NCBI GenBank assembly: GCA_002418685.1
Contig: DIEP01000135.1
Span: forward strand, 1 to 6,597
Direction: 5' to 3'
From: Ignavibacteria bacterium UBA5771
Lineage (GTDB): Bacteria; Bacteroidota; Ignavibacteria; Kapaibacteriales; UBA2268
DNA length: 6,597 nucleotides
Shown here: positions 1 to 6,209 of the stretch, one piece after another
Layout of the letters: every line of letters starts with the position of its first letter
Numbering within the stretch: position 1 is the first letter of the stretch
Position numbers and translations under genes: made by a program
The notes under the pieces: model-generated
The model's database searches: none
The model's input: the letters and a program-made list of their open reading frames with translations, nothing else
Told to the model about the DNA's origin: nothing

Positions 1-28
1 ACCGCGAGTTCGAATCTCGCCCTCTCCG
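1..28 (+). tRNA. tRNA-Ser, 3' end only (5' part lies outside the window)
   Basis: The bases form a complete T arm: stem GCGAG (4-8), loop TTCGAAT (9-15), stem CTCGC (16-20). The 3' acceptor strand CCTCTCC (21-27) and discriminator G28 follow. No CCA is encoded. The acceptor strand would pair with a 5' GGAGAGG, which together with a G discriminator is typical of bacterial tRNA-Ser. The anticodon is outside the window, so the isoacceptor cannot be named and the Ser assignment rests on these end features alone. Confidence 0.8.
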
Positions 29-159
29 CTGAAGCTGATTTGCTATTGTCCAGGAAATTGGAGGAAATGCAGATATCCTTTCCCTACAAAGATATGTGGG
101 CTCATATAAATTCGTCGAGCATAATTAAAATATAATGCTTTATAATTTAAAATTTTGAA

Positions 160-366
160 ATGGGAATTAATATATTTAGCAGCACAAATCCCGATGATTA
201 CGAAATACTCATTCGCAAGCAAGGCGATGGTAACTACGCTTCTTATTGCCCACAACTTAATATGATTTTATATGGTGAGGCACACGAGGTCGTCCTCGAG
301 ATTATGAGGAACAAAATTGACGAACACATTTTCAAACTTCAAGACAATTCTTCAGAAAATGATTGA
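160..366 (+). CDS. HicB-like small protein (single UPF0150-type domain, no DNA-binding tail)
   Basis: This 68-residue protein resembles the N-terminal alpha/beta domain of HicB antitoxins. Residues about 13-59 follow the family pattern: a strand (YEILI), a DGNYASYCPQL segment matching the usual DGGYVAYCPEL type, a turn carrying GEA where the family has GDT, then an amphipathic helix (about 42-58). In true HicAB systems HicB neutralises the HicA mRNA interferase and represses its operon through a C-terminal HTH or ribbon-helix-helix domain. Neither that domain nor a hicA gene is visible here, so a stand-alone regulatory or adaptor role is as likely as antitoxin activity. No SD precedes the ATG. 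Its last 8 bases overlap the start of the next gene (ATG at 359, TGA at 364-366), which points to coupled translation with the CPBP gene. The family call rests on motif pattern only. Confidence 0.6.
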   Translation: MGINIFSSTNPDDYEILIRKQGDGNYASYCPQLNMILYGEAHEVVLEIMRNKIDEHIFKLQDNSSEND

Positions 367-1267
367 GGAAATCAGAATTTTCCTTGCCAAATGGTATCGA
401 CGCTTGATTGCCTATTTTTTAGGGATATTCTTACTAATTTTTTTATATAATATTGTCTTTAATATTTTTCATAATTTTCTAATTTATTGGAAATATAATT
501 TTCTCATCATATCGTTAGTTAATTTTTTGATAATTTCTTTACCTGTATTCATTATTGAACAAATAAGATCAGGAAACTTTTTGAAAAGTCTCGGATTAAA
601 GTTTGACAAACTGACATTTGTTTATTTCTTCAAGGCATTAGGTTATGTGCTCGTTCCTTTTATTCTAATCTTTACAGTTGCTTATTATTTAAAAATAATA
701 GTACCATTAGGCGGAACAATTTCTATTTATATTTTAATTCAATTTCTATTCATTTCAGCATTTGCGGTGATGCAAGAGGAAATATTTTTCCGGGGAGTCC
801 TGCTCAAATATTTATTTGAGAGATATAATGCTGTGGGTTCAATTTTGATAGTTAGCTTGATTTTTGCAATGCTGCATATTTTCAATCCATACATAAGTTG
901 GTCATCCTTTCTTTCTACTATTATTGCAGGTATATTGTTGTCTCTGATTTATCTGCAAACGCAATCACTTTGGTATGCCATTTTTTATCATTTCTTTTGG
1001 AATGTGCTTTCCGCTTTGATTTTGGGTTCGCCAATTAGCGGTTTGAGTCAATATCTATTTTTTTTCCAATTAAAAACAAAAAATAGTATTGAGCAATTTT
1101 TTCTTGGAAATCAATATGGAATTGAAAGTGGAATACTTTCGATAATAATTTTATTAATAACTTCTTTTTTTATTGTTAAATTTGAAAGAATAAACCCATA
1201 TTTTTCGTCTTTTAATTTTAAGAAAATTTATAATGAAGATAGAATTTTATTAAGTTCGAAAAAATGA
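359..1267 (+). CDS. CPBP family intramembrane metalloprotease (CAAX protease/Abi-like)
   Basis: This is a strongly hydrophobic protein of 302 residues with about eight predicted membrane helices. All three CPBP (CAAX prenyl protease 2/Abi) signatures are present: EEIFFR (E140, E141, R145), FAMLH (F169, H173) and HFFWN (H211, N215). In this family the glutamates and histidines form the active site inside the membrane. Bacterial members cleave membrane substrates or serve in bacteriocin self-immunity, and no substrate can be inferred here. I chose the ATG at 359 because it overlaps the upstream stop by 8 bases, a usual coupling arrangement. The frame stays open upstream to a TTG at 317, which would add 14 residues lying inside the HicB-like gene and looks less likely. 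The gene ends in ATGA, shared with the start of the TPR gene. All catalytic motifs are intact, so an active enzyme is expected. Confidence 0.85.
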   Translation: MIEEIRIFLAKWYRRLIAYFLGIFLLIFLYNIVFNIFHNFLIYWKYNFLIISLVNFLIISLPVFIIEQIRSGNFLKSLGLKFDKLTFVYFFKALGYVLVPFILIFTVAYYLKIIVPLGGTISIYILIQFLFISAFAVMQEEIFFRGVLLKYLFERYNAVGSILIVSLIFAMLHIFNPYISWSSFLSTIIAGILLSLIYLQTQSLWYAIFYHFFWNVLSALILGSPISGLSQYLFFFQLKTKNSIEQFFLGNQYGIESGILSIIILLITSFFIVKFERINPYFSSFNFKKIYNEDRILLSSKK

Positions 1268-2430
1268 AATCAAGAAGTCTTTTATTTTTATTATTTGGCG
1301 TAATTATTTGCTGCTTTTCGGCAGTCGAGACACACTCACAATGGGCAATAATGTATCAAGATGCAGATAGCTTGGTACTTCTTGGAACAGATTGTATTTA
1401 CAATTTGGAATTTGCACGTGCTGAGAAAATATTCAAAGATGTCCAAAATAAGTATCCAACTCACCCTGCGGGTTATTTTTTGGATGCAATGATTGAATGG
1501 TGGGAAATCAATTTATATCCCGATAACGAGAGTAAAGATAAACAATTTTTAAAAAAAATAGATAAAGTAATCGATAAATGTAATTACATATTGGATTCAA
1601 TTCCAAATGATATTAATGCACTTTTTTTTAAAGGCGGTGCTATTGGATATCGAGCACGGCTACTAACAATGCGGAATCAATGGGTGACAGCAGCACAGGA
1701 TGCAAAAATCGCATTGGATATTTTAAACACGTGCCTGCAAATTGCTCCAACTAATCATGACGTCTTGCTTGGTACAGGCATTTATAATTATTTTTCACAA
1801 AAATTCGCAGAAGATTATCCGATTATTAAACCATTGCTTGTTTTTGCCCCACGTGGAGATAAACGCTTAGGAATGTTCCAACTTCGTTCTGCGGCGAAAT
1901 ATGCCCGCTATGCAAAAGTCGAAGCTGAAGTTGTGCTTCTGCAAATTTATTATTCATTTGAGAATGATATTTATGAAGCAGTAAAGATTGCTGAAGAATT
2001 GCATTTAAGATATCCGAATAATCCATATTTCCATCGGTATTTGGGAAGAATTTATGTTCGGTTAGGGTATACTGCTGAATATGAAAAAACGTGGAGAGAA
2101 ATATTTTCACGATGTTCAGAAAAATGGTACGGTTATAATAACTCCACAGCTCGTGAAGCGATCTACTATATAGGACTGGCTTTGATGGGCAGAGGCAATT
2201 ATCCCGAAGCTGAAAAGTACTTTAAGAAATCCATTGAGGGTTCAAAAATTATTGATAAAGAGCAAACAGGCTTCCTTGCCCTTTCATATCTCAAACTGGG
2301 GAATATTTACGATGCTATGGGGAAACGCGATAAAGCAGTCCAATCGTATAATGAAGTACTAAAAGTTAAAAATTATAATGAATCGCATACATTAGCTAAG
2401 AAATATCTTCAAGTGCCATACAAAATTTAA
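1264..2430 (+). CDS. Exported tetratricopeptide-repeat protein
   Basis: A protein of 388 residues with an N-terminal signal sequence: KSR, then a hydrophobic stretch at 6-20, with probable cleavage near residues 24-26. The Cys pair at 16-17 lacks a proper lipobox, so a soluble periplasmic or loosely attached protein is more likely than a lipoprotein. Helical repeat units of TPR type are visible at about 45-78, 234-282, 297-329 and 336-370. In the last two the spacing of Gly, Ala and Tyr (LMGRGNYPEAEKYFKKSI; LGNIYDAMGKRDKAVQSYNEVL) is close to the consensus. The middle (about 118-228), with GYRAR, W140 and GTGIYNYF, resembles a TPR family seen in several phyla and related to the TTC39/IML2 type. 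That comparison is from memory. TPRs bind proteins, and the partner is unknown. The start overlaps the CPBP stop by 4 bases (ATGA), so it is the third gene of that operon. Confidence 0.75.
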   Translation: MKSRSLLFLLFGVIICCFSAVETHSQWAIMYQDADSLVLLGTDCIYNLEFARAEKIFKDVQNKYPTHPAGYFLDAMIEWWEINLYPDNESKDKQFLKKIDKVIDKCNYILDSIPNDINALFFKGGAIGYRARLLTMRNQWVTAAQDAKIALDILNTCLQIAPTNHDVLLGTGIYNYFSQKFAEDYPIIKPLLVFAPRGDKRLGMFQLRSAAKYARYAKVEAEVVLLQIYYSFENDIYEAVKIAEELHLRYPNNPYFHRYLGRIYVRLGYTAEYEKTWREIFSRCSEKWYGYNNSTAREAIYYIGLALMGRGNYPEAEKYFKKSIEGSKIIDKEQTGFLALSYLKLGNIYDAMGKRDKAVQSYNEVLKVKNYNESHTLAKKYLQVPYKI

Positions 2431-2500
2431 TAAAAAATCTTGCAAAATCTTCATTAATAATATTTATTTTCTTAATTTTATAAGAAAAAATATTTGCAAT

Positions 2501-3379
2501 ATGTCAATCATCGATAAATTGCTTGAAACGCAAGAATTAGCAACTCTACCTCCTGTTGCAGCCAAAGTATTGCTTCTGATTGAAAATGAAAATATCGACA
2601 TCCGCGAGATTGCAAGAGTGGTGGAGACTGACCCTACTTTAACAATCAAACTATTGCGTGTTGCTAATTCTCCTCTATACGCAACTTATACTGATATTAC
2701 ATCTGTGCAACAAGCTATAATCAATCTTGGCTTAAATCGATTAACAAATATTGTGCTTGGCGTTTCAATCTTCTCCAAACTTTTTATGATGAAAGAAAAA
2801 GGATCTGCCGAACTTATTGAGAAATTTTGGTGGCATTCTTCTTGCACAGCTGTCGTTGCAAAAGCTCTCGCTGAAAAGATTCATTTTTTATCAAAAGATT
2901 ATGAATTTATTGGCGGATTGTTGCACGATATTGGGAAGCTTACAATTTTCCAATATGACACTCATTTGTATTCCAAAGTCTTAAGTCTTGTAGAGTTCAG
3001 TAATTACACTGATCTCCAAGCAGAACAAGAAATTTATGGCATCACTCACCCTGTGGTCGGTCTCGCTCTTGCAAATCTTTGGAAATTACCAATGGAATTA
3101 ACAAATATCATTGGTTTTCATCATGATATAGAGAATTTATCTAATGATGAAGGTTCTGAAGAATTAGCAATTGTCCGCATTGCTGATATGCTTACTGAAA
3201 TATGGGACGCAGGGTTTTACGAAGGATTAAAATCACTATCGCTCAAAGATACAAAAGAATGGAAATTCTTAGTCGAACAAAAACCTGAACTTCAAGATCT
3301 CGATTTAGAAGTTTTTACTTTTGAACTCGAAGAAGAATTTAAAAATTCGAGAATATTTTTGCAACTTATTTCAGAATAA
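2501..3379 (+). CDS. HDOD domain signalling protein with intact HD-type metal ligands
   Basis: This 292-residue protein is occupied mostly by an HDOD domain (about 12-210). It opens with the typical LATLPPVAAKVLLLIEN helix and the IVETDP/LLRVANSP segments, and continues through the QAIINLGLNRL helix. HDOD domains are HD-superfamily folds used in bacterial signalling, often with c-di-GMP or chemotaxis modules, and many have lost catalytic residues. Here the candidate ligands remain: H112, H142-D143 (in LLHDIGK, with K146), H183, H207-H208 and D229. The GYP signature of HD-GYP phosphodiesterases is missing. Residues about 215-292 form an acidic C-terminal tail of unknown role. There is no attached receiver or GGDEF domain. 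No SD precedes the ATG, and 70 bases separate it from the TPR gene, so it may share that transcript or have its own promoter. Domain call is firm; activity is open. Confidence 0.88.
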   Translation: MSIIDKLLETQELATLPPVAAKVLLLIENENIDIREIARVVETDPTLTIKLLRVANSPLYATYTDITSVQQAIINLGLNRLTNIVLGVSIFSKLFMMKEKGSAELIEKFWWHSSCTAVVAKALAEKIHFLSKDYEFIGGLLHDIGKLTIFQYDTHLYSKVLSLVEFSNYTDLQAEQEIYGITHPVVGLALANLWKLPMELTNIIGFHHDIENLSNDEGSEELAIVRIADMLTEIWDAGFYEGLKSLSLKDTKEWKFLVEQKPELQDLDLEVFTFELEEEFKNSRIFLQLISE

Positions 3380-3383
3380 TATT

Positions 3384-4874
3384 TTATTCAGGAAACTGCA
3401 CAAATTCAGACCAAATTCCACGCTGATCTTGCACGCGTATTTTGAATGAAAATTTTTCATTTTGATTCAACGGAACAATTTCAAACACTTGCGTAAATAC
3501 AAGATTAACGGGGTTAGTTGCGGTTTGACCAACAAGTTCATTATATTTTGCATTCCCTATAATCTCAATATTTTTGATAGAATTCTCTCGGTTTTCAATA
3601 ATTCCAAATGTATTTGCAAGTATTTTCAATTTATTGGTCGAGACAAGTTGCAACTGTGCAATTTGCGGTGGAGGATAATCTTGCACTTTTATTTGATAAA
3701 CTTTACCGTAATTTTTATTATCAATCAACCTCTCGAACATTAATGTTTTTCCAATGAATGCCTTATCAACAGATAATGAAAAAGGAATATTTCCCGATGA
3801 ATTCTGGATAATTTGACCGTCAACTGATTTAATTCTGCAGCTATAAATATGCTCTAATGAATTTGGAAAATTAGGTTTTATAGTATATGTCTGGTATGGA
3901 TAAATGACGCTTTTGTATTCGGGCTCTTTAATTTCAATTGGTGATAAAGAAAATTCATCCTCAATAGTACTTTTGTCGTATTTTCTAAGAAGTTTGATTT
4001 TGACCTTGCTGGAACCAAATAGAGGCATACGACCTTGCAAAATAATACTATTCCCTTGAATTTTTTGTATAGAAACTGTTCCACTATTATTCTCAGGAGT
4101 ATTAATTATTTTTATCTCAGGCTTTTTACCCAAATCTCTTGCAAGGTCCATCCCAATAATAAATGCAGTATTTTGCCAATTCTCACCGGCAATTGAGGAC
4201 ACTTGGTCTTTTTCAAAATTCACAAATAAATCCTGAGTATTTCGATTCAGTGAATAAAACAAACTGGAATCAATCGAAGCGATCCTGACAGTATCTTGAT
4301 TTGATGTAATCATTGGCAAGCCTGTTTTGGGGTCAAAATAATTTACGACAAGATCAAAATATGTAGTAGCTTCTAATTTCTTTAATTGGAATTCATTCGA
4401 TTTTGAAATTGGCACTTTCACAAGGGCAGAAGCATTTACTTTCACATTGAACACATAATTTCTTTTGTCCAATATTGGAGGTTTCCAATAAAAATATGCA
4501 AGATTCAAATCTTTGTTTTCAGCAAATTTGAAGAAATTATTTAGATTGGAGTTTTTATTTAAAACTAGCAATTGATTAAGTTCTTTATTTTGAATTTGGA
4601 AGTCAAAATCAATTTGTTGAACATTTCCCGAATAAAAAATAATATTTGTGGAATCAATTGAAATAAAATTAACACCATTGCTATCCAAATATAACCTTGC
4701 TAACAATATATTTTTTTCGGGATAAATCCGGAAAAAATCTTCATTGACATCAGCAGAAGTTTGGCTTGGTTTATTATTTTCTTTTAAATCGGGGATAAGC
4801 AGCATAAGAGCTGCAAGATATAAAATAAAATAAATTTCTACATTCTTTTTATAAGATGGAATTTTTTTCTTCAT
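3384..4874 (-). CDS. Membrane-anchored beta-rich periplasmic protein, GldM-like by position and layout
   Basis: This 496-residue protein has a short Lys-rich cytoplasmic start (K2-K4, K9, K10), one membrane helix (about 13-29), and then a large extracytoplasmic region. That is the layout of GldM, the periplasmic rod of the GldL/GldM proton-driven motor of type IX secretion and gliding, usually of about 500 residues. The helix segment YFILYLAALMLL has the flavour of the GldM anchor. The periplasmic part reads as a string of beta-sandwich, Ig-like modules, ending in VQDQRGIWSEF typical of such domains. I do not see the helical domain that follows the anchor in GldM, nor an Arg before the helix as in characterised GldM. 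The GldM assignment therefore leans on the adjacent GldL-like gene, whose end overlaps this start by 26 bases. There is no SD. It could also be an unrelated Ig-like surface protein. Confidence 0.45.
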   Translation of the reverse strand: MKKKIPSYKKNVEIYFILYLAALMLLIPDLKENNKPSQTSADVNEDFFRIYPEKNILLARLYLDSNGVNFISIDSTNIIFYSGNVQQIDFDFQIQNKELNQLLVLNKNSNLNNFFKFAENKDLNLAYFYWKPPILDKRNYVFNVKVNASALVKVPISKSNEFQLKKLEATTYFDLVVNYFDPKTGLPMITSNQDTVRIASIDSSLFYSLNRNTQDLFVNFEKDQVSSIAGENWQNTAFIIGMDLARDLGKKPEIKIINTPENNSGTVSIQKIQGNSIILQGRMPLFGSSKVKIKLLRKYDKSTIEDEFSLSPIEIKEPEYKSVIYPYQTYTIKPNFPNSLEHIYSCRIKSVDGQIIQNSSGNIPFSLSVDKAFIGKTLMFERLIDNKNYGKVYQIKVQDYPPPQIAQLQLVSTNKLKILANTFGIIENRENSIKNIEIIGNAKYNELVGQTATNPVNLVFTQVFEIVPLNQNEKFSFKIRVQDQRGIWSEFVQFPE

Positions 4875-5655
4875 TTTTCAAATTATTCATAAGAATTTTT
4901 TCGAGCTCTTGGCGGACTGATGCTTGCAGATTCATGGTTTTGATATTTTGTAAATCGTCATTTAATAATGTTAATTGAGTTTGAAATGCATTGAGTGATT
5001 TTGCAACATTATGCATAGCATTGAGCAATTCATCATTTGGGGCAACAGATTTCGCCAGATTTTGAGAAAACGAATCAATTTTATTCACAAGATTATTTTC
5101 TGATGCAACTAATTCAGTGAGATTAGAATTTATTTTCCCCAATTGGAAAGTAGAGTCAGCCATGTCGCGAGCAATTTCACCAATTTCATCAATCAACTCC
5201 TTTTCTGAATTAGTTTTTTCGTCATCATCTTCAATTTCATCAAATTCATCTTTTGGCGAAAAGAGCAAGAAAACAAACATCAAAATAAGAAGTGAAGCTT
5301 CAAAGACAAATCCTAATATAACAATAGTATCGTTAATATAAGCTGAGAACTTGCGAACACCAACAAGGAGTAATAATATAGCCGCTCCAAAATAAACAAA
5401 CGCATTCAAAATTGAAAAATAATAACGGCTAAATATCTCTGTCATCCAAAGCCCCGTTCCACGAAAGAAACCTTGAGAATGAGACACGTTAATATCCAGT
5501 GAAGAATATTTTTTAATATTGTTAGGATTTATACAAATTGTCCATAGAACATAAAGCAAATTAAAATCCCCGTAGTTTTTCTTGAATTTTAATTCAAAAT
5601 AAATATCTCGGAGATATTTTCGTCCTTCAATAGTATCAAGAGATGTAATTTCCAT
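4849..5655 (-). CDS. GldL-like motor protein (two membrane helices plus long helical cytoplasmic tail)
   Basis: This 268-residue protein has two closely spaced membrane helices (about 79-99 and 110-131) joined by a short loop with R101-K102. A very acidic stretch (134-160) and a long helical, coiled-coil-prone tail (about 150-262) follow. GldL has the same plan. Its second helix carries a conserved glutamate in a GL-TEA-IF context, which matches GFVFEASLL here with E119. In GldL that residue sits at the GldL-GldM ion interface. The tail, rich in Asn, Ser and Leu heptads, also fits GldL. Unlike ordinary GldL, about 70 residues precede the first helix. M71 (codon at 5443-5445) would give a normal GldL-length start, but the 210-base extension has no stop in AT-rich DNA, so I keep the longer form. 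It lies first in a two-gene unit with the GldM-like gene. Recognition is by pattern only. Confidence 0.55.
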   Translation of the reverse strand: MEITSLDTIEGRKYLRDIYFELKFKKNYGDFNLLYVLWTICINPNNIKKYSSLDINVSHSQGFFRGTGLWMTEIFSRYYFSILNAFVYFGAAILLLLVGVRKFSAYINDTIVILGFVFEASLLILMFVFLLFSPKDEFDEIEDDDEKTNSEKELIDEIGEIARDMADSTFQLGKINSNLTELVASENNLVNKIDSFSQNLAKSVAPNDELLNAMHNVAKSLNAFQTQLTLLNDDLQNIKTMNLQASVRQELEKILMNNLKNEEKNSIL

Positions 5656-5688
5656 AATCTCAAAAATAAGAAATTCAAAAAGATTTCA

Positions 5689-5729
5689 CAAAATTAACAC
5701 AAAATAAAGAAAATTATTGTTAAGTCAAA
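5689..5729 (-). promoter_or_regulatory. Possible Bacteroidota-type promoter elements for the GldL/M-like pair
   Basis: On the minus strand, a TAATTTTG matching the -7 consensus TAnnTTTG lies at 5696-5689 but has no TTTG about 19 bases upstream. A second candidate pairs TTTG (5729-5726) with TTATTTTG (5707-5700) at 18 bases, one mismatch to consensus. Either would give a short leader before the ATG at 5655. In such AT-rich DNA these can arise by chance. Confidence 0.22.
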
Positions 5730-5746
5730 AAAAATAGTTAATTTTG
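5717..5746 (+). promoter_or_regulatory. Probable promoter of the orf135-rpsU operon
   Basis: TTG at 5717-5719 (context ATTG against consensus TTTG) is followed after 19 bases by TAATTTTG at 5739-5746. The latter is a full match to the Bacteroidota -7 element TAnnTTTG, and the spacing is the expected one. Transcription would start near 5753, leaving a leader of roughly 33 bases before the ATG at 5786. The same bases could be read as a weak sigma-70 type promoter (TTGTTA, 16 bases, TAATTT). The site sits in the 130-base divergent gap. Confidence 0.42.
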
Positions 5747-5785
5747 TATTTTTAATATTCGTTCTTTTAATAAAAGTGAGGAAAA

Positions 5786-6193
5786 ATGGTTGGAAGAAAA
5801 AGAAAACCTCGAAGAGCAAAGTATATTATGCTATATTCTCCTTTTTTAATGAAGGAGACAAAGCACGAACTTATTGGGGAACCCATTGAAACTCCCCAAG
5901 GGCGCCAGCAATGGGCAAAATGCACAAAAAGTCGTCATGCTCAACTAATCAACCTTGACACAATTGAATCACAAGTCGACAAATCAAAAGCAATAGTACA
6001 TATATCGCGTGAGGACGCCAAAAAATATTCTCCCATAGATGAATATGAAATTGGAGATATTATTTTCCATGCAGTTTGGGATGACGTTGGAATAGTTAGG
6101 TCCAAAGAAACTCTTAGTGATGGGAATCGAGCAATTGTCGTCCATTTTGAAAAAAGTAATGAAAAAAGATTAATTGAAAATCTAAAACACTAA
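5786..6193 (+). CDS. Uncharacterised rpsU-linked protein with basic N terminus and CarD/SH3-like C-terminal segment
   Basis: A 135-residue protein of unknown function. The N terminus is very basic (RKRKPRRAK at 4-12), suggesting contact with RNA or DNA. The central part (about 13-60) includes GEPIETPQGR and WAKCTKSRH, which looks like a conserved surface, but it has a single Cys and so cannot be a complete zinc ribbon by itself. Residues 87-131 (Y87-G90-D91, H95, W98-DDVG-IV, then VVHFE and KRLIENL) resemble the small beta-barrel of CarD/TRCF-interaction and UvrD C-terminal type modules, with the pattern GD-I-H--W--VG-V----V-FE---KRLI. Those modules bind RNA polymerase, so a transcription or translation role is plausible but not shown. 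A modest SD-like GTGAGGA precedes the ATG by four bases. It is first in an operon with rpsU, 16 bases upstream, and its stop codon overlaps the rpsU SD. Confidence 0.75.
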   Translation: MVGRKRKPRRAKYIMLYSPFLMKETKHELIGEPIETPQGRQQWAKCTKSRHAQLINLDTIESQVDKSKAIVHISREDAKKYSPIDEYEIGDIIFHAVWDDVGIVRSKETLSDGNRAIVVHFEKSNEKRLIENLKH

Positions 6194-6202
6194 AGGAGGT
6201 GA
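6192..6202 (+). promoter_or_regulatory. Extended Shine-Dalgarno of rpsU, probable autoregulatory site
   Basis: AAAGGAGGTGA is complementary over eleven consecutive bases to the usual 16S rRNA 3' tail (UCACCUCCUUU). The core GGAGG (6195-6199) lies 10 bases before the GTG start at 6210. The site overlaps the TAA stop (6191-6193) of the upstream gene. The other starts in this window have no SD or only a weak one. In Flavobacterium, rpsU is one of the few genes with a strong SD, and bS21 helps occlude the anti-SD, so this site probably senses bS21-free ribosomes. Confidence 0.85.
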
Positions 6203-6209
6203 AAATATA

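Noticed and set aside
1..28. tRNA genes at both ends as possible attachment sites of an integrated element.
   Set aside because: No integrase, no repeated tRNA 3' end inside the window, and the content is partly core (rpsU). Nothing supports an island.
60..135. A 22-codon frame (ATG at 67, stop at 133-135) preceded by GGAGG at 60-64, after tRNA-Ser.
   Set aside because: Only two bases separate GGAGG from the ATG, too close for normal initiation, and the peptide has no recognisable feature. The match may be chance next to a tRNA gene.
118..150. Weak hairpin AGCAT/ATGCT followed by a T/A-rich stretch, a possible tRNA-Ser terminator.
   Set aside because: The stem has only 5 pairs with a 12-base loop, and the T run is broken by A residues. 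Not convincing as an intrinsic terminator.
317..358. TTG start at 317 for the CPBP protease.
   Set aside because: It would add 14 residues buried in the HicB-like gene. The ATG at 359, overlapping the upstream stop by 8 bases, is a better start.
1309..1316. Cys16-Cys17 of the TPR protein as a lipoprotein attachment site.
   Set aside because: The residue before the Cys is Ile rather than Gly, Ala or Ser, so the lipobox is not satisfied.
2467..2488. Perfect inverted repeat TTTTCTTA / TAAGAAAA with a 6-base loop, just before the HDOD gene.
   Set aside because: Only one G-C pair in the stem and no T tract follows. Such palindromes are frequent in AT-rich gaps, so neither terminator nor operator is supported.
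2491..2498. Promoter-like AATATTTG shortly before the HDOD ATG, and TAATTTTA at 2473-2480.
   Set aside because: The first lies too close to the start codon and has a mismatch. The second lacks a TTG at the right distance. No promoter can be assigned.
3462..3743. Plus-strand open frame of 93 codons inside the GldM-like gene, and similar frames at 5117-5341 and, on the minus strand, 1826-2110.
   Set aside because: These lie opposite well-supported genes, have no domain-like sequence and no start signals, and are shadows of the real coding strand.
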